From Anadara kagoshimensis (Eukaryota > Mollusca > Bivalvia > Arcoida > Arcidae): a stretch of 64,000 bases of DNA. The stretch spans positions 64,416,083-64,480,082 of the forward strand of contig CM037870.1 in the NCBI GenBank assembly GCA_021292105.1, in the 5' to 3' direction. Each line of letters begins with the position of its first letter. Position 1 is the first letter of the stretch. Of the stretch, positions 59,401 to 64,000 are shown in pieces. Made by a program: the position numbers and the translations under genes. The notes beneath the pieces were generated by a model. The model was not told where the DNA came from and searched no databases. It was given only the letters and a program-made list of their open reading frames with translations.

Positions 59401-59658
59401 TCTGGGGCCTTAACAATGGGGTCATTTGGCCCAAAAAGCAAAGCATTAATGGCCCCATGAGCACCTTCTAGAATGAACATTGGTTGTTGTTTGATTAACT
59501 AATGATTTATTTTTTGTATTTTTCAGCTATACTTGTTGATTGGTTATTATGTTACTGCTACAGAAGGTTATGACATACGATGGACAATGCCACATTGTGT
59601 TTTAATACTTAGACTTACAGCTATCACTATTGATCTTTATGATGGGAAGACTAACAAG
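52252..59658 (+). CDS. LPCAT3: Lysophosphatidylcholine acyltransferase 3 (MBOAT5), first 4 exons
   Basis: LPCAT3 is a multi-pass ER enzyme of the MBOAT family that adds polyunsaturated acyl groups to lysophospholipids (Lands cycle). Exons 52252-52345, 53583-53690, 55698-55804 and 59527-59658 join in frame (phases 1, 1, 0, 0) to 147 codons, roughly the first third of a protein usually near 480-500 residues. Key matches are LGASPSAIRLLLSLFAGYPL, TGLAISYFNFG and YYVTATEGYDIRWTMPHCV. The WTMPHCVL form separates LPCAT3 from MBOAT1/2. Four hydrophobic stretches fit membrane helices. The catalytic Asn and His lie in exons beyond the right edge. The start at 52252 has GGAAAATGGCG context. Introns 2-4 are filled with a minisatellite, MITEs and Helentron-like elements. 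Confidence 0.92.
53095..53240 (+). mobile_element. SINE 3' fragment, LPCAT3 intron 1
   Basis: TTGCCCTGAGCACATTGCAAA, TTTCTGCTACCTCACCTATA and ATAAGTAAAATTCTTTGAC parallel the 3' halves of the SINEs at 20815 and 59830. No head. Confidence 0.6.
53400..53432 (+). repeat. Poly-A tract, 33 bases
   Basis: Uninterrupted A run in LPCAT3 intron 1, not attached to a recognisable retroelement end. Confidence 0.9.
53583..53690 (+). CDS. LPCAT3: LPCAT3 coding exon 2
   Basis: The acceptor is TTGCAG and the donor GTAAAG. It encodes GYPLACIHRSLIHGKPP, IHHLYFTVTGLAISYFNFG. Phase 1 on both sides. Confidence 0.92.
54200..54520 (+). repeat. Dispersed repeat with GGACGGACGGACAC tandem end
   Basis: After a C/CA-rich tract (54217-54245) comes TTTCATTAAAAATCCATTGA and twice GGACGGACACCCCTATCACT with TATATACCCCC. 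The GGACGG theme is inverse to the GTCCGTCC of the fragment at 10228 and of elements B-D. Confidence 0.5.
55021..55653. repeat. 37-bp minisatellite, 17 copies, LPCAT3 intron 2
   Basis: The unit contains TTTACAGTACATGTAATATT and ACATTTGTATATATACA. Variants TGTAATATTACA/TGTTATATTACA and GTATATA/GTATGTA are mixed along the array. ORFs of about 100 codons here are spurious. Confidence 0.96.
55698..55804 (+). CDS. LPCAT3: LPCAT3 coding exon 3
   Basis: The acceptor is TTTCTAG and the donor GTAAGT. It encodes VNLIHSIINILVIYVLLLF, a membrane helix, and then FSVVFAYIFNT. The 37-bp minisatellite ends only 45 bp upstream of it. Confidence 0.92.
55880..56126. repeat. Dispersed repeat family R1, copy 3 (inverted)
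   Basis: GTAAGTACCTCCTGTTTAAT, TTTTGGATACAGAAACGTCA and CAACAATATTGTGATAATGG correspond, in reverse complement, to parts of 34560-34730. Confidence 0.5.
56135..56596. mobile_element. hAT-type MITE, 462 bp, exact 8-bp duplication
   Basis: CTTGCATC flanks both ends (56127-56134, 56597-56604). The termini are TAGTTATGGGAATCGG and the inverse of TAGTGTTGGACCGATTAATC. The element is rich in AATCGATTAATCGG-type inverted motifs and encodes nothing. It lies in LPCAT3 intron 3. Confidence 0.8.
56671..56920 (+). mobile_element. Solo AGCTCACCTG 5' end joined to a SINE remnant
   Basis: T|AGCTCACCTGAGTGAAGGCT at 56671 matches the 5' end of the 2-kb family, with a weaker hairpin. From about 56715 a SINE-like stretch follows (GGAAGTGAACCCTGGTCAGG as a worn box B, CTGGTTCACCTGGTGCCAGT). 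No matching 3' end is present before element C. Confidence 0.45.
56921..59132 (+). mobile_element. AGCTCACCTG-family element C with about 167-bp array
   Basis: It starts AGCTCACCTGGCCTAAAAGA (5' hairpin closed by CCATGTGAGCT), then GTCGTCGTCGTC. About nine units carry AAGATGGCNGCCAGC, CATTGGACCCTATGGGAA and GAACCAAACTTGGYCACA. It ends AGGTGAGCTATACAGGCTCC with hairpin GGCTCCTGGGAGCC and CTAG. T lies on both sides. It fills most of LPCAT3 intron 3. Confidence 0.75.
59299..59481. mobile_element. hAT-type MITE, 183 bp, beside LPCAT3 exon 4
   Basis: GGTTGTTG lies on both sides (59291-59298, 59482-59489). The termini CAGTGTTCATTCTAGG and CTAGAATGAACATT are inverse, with a second pairing GATGGGGC/GGCCCCAT. 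It sits 45 bp upstream of exon 4, just outside its polypyrimidine tract. Confidence 0.75.
59527..59658 (+). CDS. LPCAT3: LPCAT3 coding exon 4
   Basis: The acceptor is TTTCAG and the donor GTACTA. It encodes LYLLIGYYVTATEGYDIRWT, MPHCVLILRLTAITIDLYDG, KTNK. A 118-codon ORF that reads past 59658 enters the intron and does not reflect the protein. Confidence 0.93.
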
Positions 59659-59739
59659 GTACTAATTGAATCTACTATCACCCCCATCCAACCCACTCCC
59701 TCAGTTACTCTGCTTTCCTCTTCCTACCCCTTCCACTTC

Positions 59740-60170
59740 TATGGTAGCTCAGTTGATACAATTTACCACCCCCACCCACACTCCTCCTCCTCTCCCTGCT
59801 TTCCCCTTCCTACCCCATCCACTTCTATGGTAGCTCAGGTGTTCACTCTGTTTGTGGAAGGTTGGGGTTTGAATACAAACAGTGTCTGACCAAGACTTGA
59901 AAATAGGTAGTGATGCTTCTTTTGCCAGGCTCTTGGTATTTAGAAATAAAAATCACTGGGTCCTTCAGAAGACACTTTAAAAATTAATGCTTCTTGCCAC
60001 AGTAGGCATTGCAAATTACACTCAAGAACCTCCCCTGCACATTGCCCATAGTGCACTGCAAAAGTGAAAATATCTGTTACTTTACCTATATCTGGTGACA
60101 TCTTGATATAAGTGAAATATTCTTAACTGGGATGTAAAACACCATTCAATCATTCAATCTATCCACCCAA
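59740..60170 (+). mobile_element. tRNA-derived SINE, LPCAT3 intron 4
   Basis: The head ATGGTAGCTCAGGTGTTCAC at 59828 is preceded by a duplicated head-like ATGGTAGCTCAGTTGATACA at 59741. Then come GGGGTTTGAATACAAACAG (box B), ACTTGAAAATAGGTAGTGA, ATAAGTGAAATATTCTTAAC and a CATTCAATCATTCAATC tail. Same family as 20815-21150. Confidence 0.75.
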
Positions 60171-60880
60171 TCATCCATCAAACCTGACCAGGACTGACTC
60201 GAGACTGTGATGTGAAACACCATTACTCAACGCAACTCATCAATCCATCCATTCATCCATCCACCTATCCTCTGCAGTACTCTTGTTGTCAGAGCAGTCT
60301 CCATAATAGTTCTTTTGACATAGCTTTTATCACCTCCCTTTGTTTCATAGGCTACCTTCCCATTTTATCTATTGCTTTGGTATTATGATTCAATGAGAAT
60401 GCTGAGCTATTTGGGGTTGATATTGTGCTTAATCAACAAGTAGAACTCTGTTAGTTTTTTCACAAACACCATATATTTTCACAATTAATTTTTTTTACTA
60501 AAAATGATAAAAGAAATCAGAATAGAAATAAATTCATTTTAAAAATCAATATAGAAAAAATGAGATAAAAATAAACTAATAAATAAGATGAAGCTAATAA
60601 ATATATTAGTAGTTAATTTATTAAACTTGTTTTTACCAGCCTATTAATCTATTTATTATGCACCTCTCTCGAGGGAACTGTTCTCCTATAATGTTGTCTG
60701 GAGAGGTATAGTGACTGAGCCAATGGCGTTTTTGTAAATGTTTAGTGTTTTGAAAGTTGCAGAGAGAATTAATTTTCAGATGAATTATTTACTTTATTCA
60801 ATATTATGAATAAACAACAATAAACAATCATCAAACTTTTGGAATAAATTTCATTCTCCTTGGGTCGGACAAATAATTTG
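60171..60880 (+). other. LPCAT3 intron 4, AT-rich
   Basis: CATCCATC-type short repeats occur at 60170-60270. Nothing else recognised and no exon supported. Confidence 0.5.
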
Positions 60881-61161
60881 AATAATAATATAATATAATA
60901 TAATATAATATAATATAATATAATATAATATAATATAATATAATATAATATAATTAATATAATATAATATAATATAATATAATATAATATAATATAATAT
61001 TATAATATATATAATATAATATAATAATATAATATAATATATATATAATAATATAATATAATATAATAATATAATATAATATAATATAATATAATATAAT
61101 ATAATATAATATATAATATAATATAATATAATATAATATAATATAATATAATATAATAATA
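60881..61161. repeat. (AATAT)n pentanucleotide array, about 280 bp
   Basis: AATATAATAT repeats with a few slips. Ile/Tyr-rich minus-strand ORFs here are spurious. Confidence 0.95.
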
Positions 61162-61441
61162 GTTTGAATAAAAATCACACAAAATATTGTTGATTTGAAC
61201 GATCTCCATAGATTCAAACTCGCCATCAATATTTTCTTGGCTGTCAGAAATTCATTTGAAATATTAACCGAATACTTTGTTTCCTTCTTTGTTTTTTGGT
61301 TTTTTTTTTTTGCTCCTAAACATTTGAATTTACATTCGTAAATCGCGCATCGACGGATGCAATTTTGTATCTGCTGACAACAATAAACAGGGCCACCTGG
61401 ACAAAGGAAAGTAACTCGCTTTTGCTTTGCGGGGGGCCACC

Positions 61442-61498
61442 TGAGGGACTATACTTGGATGTCGGGGGGACTGTACGGTACCTAGGTATAGTCCCTCT
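61442..61498. repeat. Strong hairpin
   Basis: GAGGGACTATACTTGG and CCTAGGTATAGTCCCTC can pair over about 16 bp with one mismatch or bulge, around a G-rich loop. Function unknown; it may be the end of a small foldback element. Confidence 0.5.
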
Positions 61499-61611
61499 GC
61501 TATGCATTGTCAAGGAGAGATGATTTCTACATGAAACAGAATTCATGTATTTATCCAATGATTATCAACAAATTAATATGTGATGTACTAAATTGTAGCA
61601 ATAATCCTTTT

Positions 61612-64000
61612 AGCTCACCTGGCCTAAAAGGCCATGTGAGCTTTTGCCATCACTTGGCGTCCGTCGTCGTTGTCGTCCGTCCTCCGTCCGTCGTTAAAGA
61701 TCAACTCCTCAGAAACCGCTGGGCCATTTGCAACCAAACTTTGTCACAACAGTCCTTTGGTGGTCTACTTTAAAAATTGTGTCCGACATGTCCGCACCTA
61801 ATCAAAGATGGCCGCCAGCGGGGACCATAGATTAACATTGGAGCCTATGGGAACCCAATTGGAACCGAACTTGGTCATAGTAGTCCTTAGATGGTACCTT
61901 CTGAAACCGGTGTTTTTTTAAGTCTCCACTAATCCAAGATGGCGGCCAGTGGGGAACATAGGTTAACATTGGACCCTATGGGAACAATATCAAAGATCTT
62001 TTTCTCTAAAACCCTTTAGCCAATGGGAACCAAACTTGGCCACAATAGTTTTTGGATGGCCCCCTACAACATTGGGGTTTTTGAGGGCAACACAAAATCC
62101 AAGATGTCCGCCAGCAGAGAACATGTTTTAACATTGGACCTTATGGGAAAATACGTTCAAAGATATTTTTCTCTGAAACTACTGAGCCAATTCCAACCAA
62201 ACTTGGTCACAGTAGTCCTTAGATGGTACCTTCTGAAACTGGTGTTTTTTTAAGTCTCCACTAATCCAAGATGGCGGCCAGCGGGGAAGATAGGTTAACA
62301 TTGGCCCCTATGGGAACAATATCAAAGATCTTTTTCTCTAAAACCCTTTAGCCAATGGGAACCAAACTTGGCCACAATAGTCTTTGAATGGCCCCCTTCA
62401 ACATTGGGGTTTTTGAGGGCCGCACCAAATCCAAGATGGCCGCCAGCGGAGAACATATTTTAACATTGGACCTTATGGGAAAATACGTTCAAAGATATTT
62501 TTCTCTGAAACTACTGAGCCAATTGGAACCAAACATGGTCATAGTAGTCCTTAGATGGTACCTACTGAAATCGGTGTTTTTTTAAGTCTGCACCTGCTCC
62601 AAGATGGCCGCCAACGGGGAACATAGGTTAACATTGGACCCTATGGGAACAATTTCAAAGATCTTTTTCTATAAAACCCTAAGCCAGTTGGAACCAAACT
62701 TGGCCACAATAATTTTTGGATGGCCCCTATAACATTGTGGTTTTTGAGGGCCGCACCAAATCCAAGATGACCGCCAGCGGAGAACATGTTTTAACATTGG
62801 ACCTTATGGGAAAATACGTTCAAAGATATTTTTCTCTGAAACTACTGAGCCAATTGGAACCAAAGTTGGTCACAGTAGTCCTTAGATGGTACCTTCTGAA
62901 ACCGGTGTTTTTTTAAGTCTGCACCTAATCCAAGATGGCGGCCAGCGGGGAAGATAGGTTAACATTGGCCCCTATGGGAACAATATCAAAGATCTTTTTC
63001 TCTAAAACCCTTTAGCCAATGGGAACCAAACTTGGCTACAATAGTCTTTGAATGGCCCCCTTCAACATTGGGGTTTTTGAGGGCCGCACCAAATCCAAGA
63101 AACTACTGAGCCAATTGGAACCAAACTTGGTCATAGTAGTTCTTAGATGGTACCTTCTGAAATCGGTGTTTTTTTAAGTCTGCACCTGATCCAAGATAGC
63201 CGCCAACGGGGAACATAGGTTAACATTGGACCCTATGGGAACAATTTCAAAGATCTTTTTCTCTAAAACCCTAAGCCAGTTGGAACCAAACTTGGCCACA
63301 ATAGTTTTTGGATGGCCCCCTACAACATTGTGGTTTTTGAGGGCCGCACCAAATCCAAGATGGCCGCCAGCGGAGAACATAGGTAAACATTGGACCCTAT
63401 GGGAACAATATCAAAGATCTTTTTCTCTAAAACCCTTTAGCCAATGGAAACCAAACTCGGCCACAATAGTCTTTGAATGGCCCCCTTCAACATTGGGGTT
63501 TTTGAGGGCCGCACCAAATCCAAGATGGCCGCCAGCGGAGAACATGTTTTAACATTGGACCTTATGGGAAAATACGTTCAAAGATATTTTTCTCTGAAAC
63601 TACTGAGCCATTTGCAACCAAACTTGGTCACAGTAGTCCTTAGATGGTACCTTCTGAAACCGGTGTTTTTTTAAGTCTGCACCTAATCCAAGATGGCGGC
63701 CAGCAGGGAAGATAGGTTAACATTGGACCCTATGGGAACAATATCAAAGATCTTTTTCTCTAAAACCCTTTAGCCAATGGGAACCAAACTTGGCCACAAT
63801 AGTCTTTGAATGGTCCCCTTCAACATTGGGGTTTTTGATGGCAGCACCAAATCCAAGTTGGCCGCCAGCAGAGAACATATTTTAACATTGGGTCTAATAG
63901 GAAAATACGTTCAAAGATATTTTTCTCTGAAACTACTGAGCCAATTGGAACCAAACTTGGTCATCGTAGTCTTAGATGGTACCTTCTGAAACCGGTGTTT
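61612..64000 (+). mobile_element. AGCTCACCTG-family element D, runs off the right edge
   Basis: T|AGCTCACCTGGCCTAAAAGG opens a perfect 5' hairpin, followed by GTCGTCGTTGTCGTCC. About 14 units of the same type as element C carry AAGATGGCGGCCAGCGGGG or AAGATGGCCGCCAGCGGAG in alternation. No 3' end is in the window. It shares its 5' region and units with C much more closely than with A or B. Confidence 0.75.

Noticed and set aside
59659..59889. Extension of LPCAT3 exon 4 into a longer C-terminal ORF
   Set aside because: A GTACTA donor follows KTNK at the conserved position, and the extension is Ser/Pro-rich and runs into a SINE.

Overview
The window is animal nuclear DNA, most likely from a mollusc and probably a bivalve. 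It is AT-rich and intron-rich, with short exons of conserved animal genes set in dense repeats. Two details fit molluscs: tRNA-headed SINEs ending in the 'ataagtgaaatattct...' type of 3' part, and the GGGAGATAA motif recurring in non-coding DNA. No species can be named from the sequence alone.

Three protein genes can be read by joining exons. (1) MIC10/MICOS10 lies on the minus strand with exons at 6630-6552, 2046-1999 and 201-92, and its last few codons fall off the left edge. It encodes a small inner-membrane subunit of the mitochondrial MICOS complex. (2) TARDBP (TDP-43) lies on the plus strand with coding exons at 12610-12846, 19280-19473, 20117-20257 and 24840-25604. It encodes an RNA-binding protein of about 445 residues with an N-terminal domain, bipartite NLS, two RRMs and a low-complexity tail. 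(3) LPCAT3 (MBOAT5) lies on the plus strand with its first four coding exons at 52252-52345, 53583-53690, 55698-55804 and 59527-59658, and the rest lies beyond the right edge. It encodes an ER lysophospholipid acyltransferase. MIC10 and TARDBP are divergent, 6 kb apart. Nothing suggests the three genes share a pathway.

Almost everything else is repeats. From left to right these are: MITEs, a CORE-SINE-like element and a CACTA-type foldback in MIC10 intron 1; a 40-bp minisatellite split by a SINE between MIC10 and TARDBP; a TTAA-flanked element with a nested 2-kb element in TARDBP intron 1; a 39-bp minisatellite of about 60 copies in TARDBP intron 3; a gene-poor stretch at 25.6-52 kb holding a 180-bp tandem repeat, a GAT microsatellite, a 2.7-kb element and an 8.3-kb imperfect palindrome built from LINE fragments, tRNA-like heads and GCGTTATAACGC arrays, with a dead mariner in one arm; and, inside LPCAT3 introns, a 37-bp minisatellite, two hAT-type MITEs with exact 8-bp duplications and two more members of the 2-kb element family.

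The most interesting system is that 2-kb family, with copies at 14657, 39651, 56921 and 61612 and a 5' end alone at 56671. All five starts read T then AGCTCACCTG, and all three visible ends read CTNG then T. Both ends carry hairpins, but the internal tandem arrays differ. This suggests rolling-circle (Helentron-like) non-autonomous elements with exchangeable cargo. The array in TARDBP intron 1 carries nuclear-receptor-type AGGTCA direct repeats, and the LPCAT3 arrays carry YY1-like AAGATGGC motifs. Long ORFs in the minisatellites are artefacts of unit lengths that avoid stop codons.
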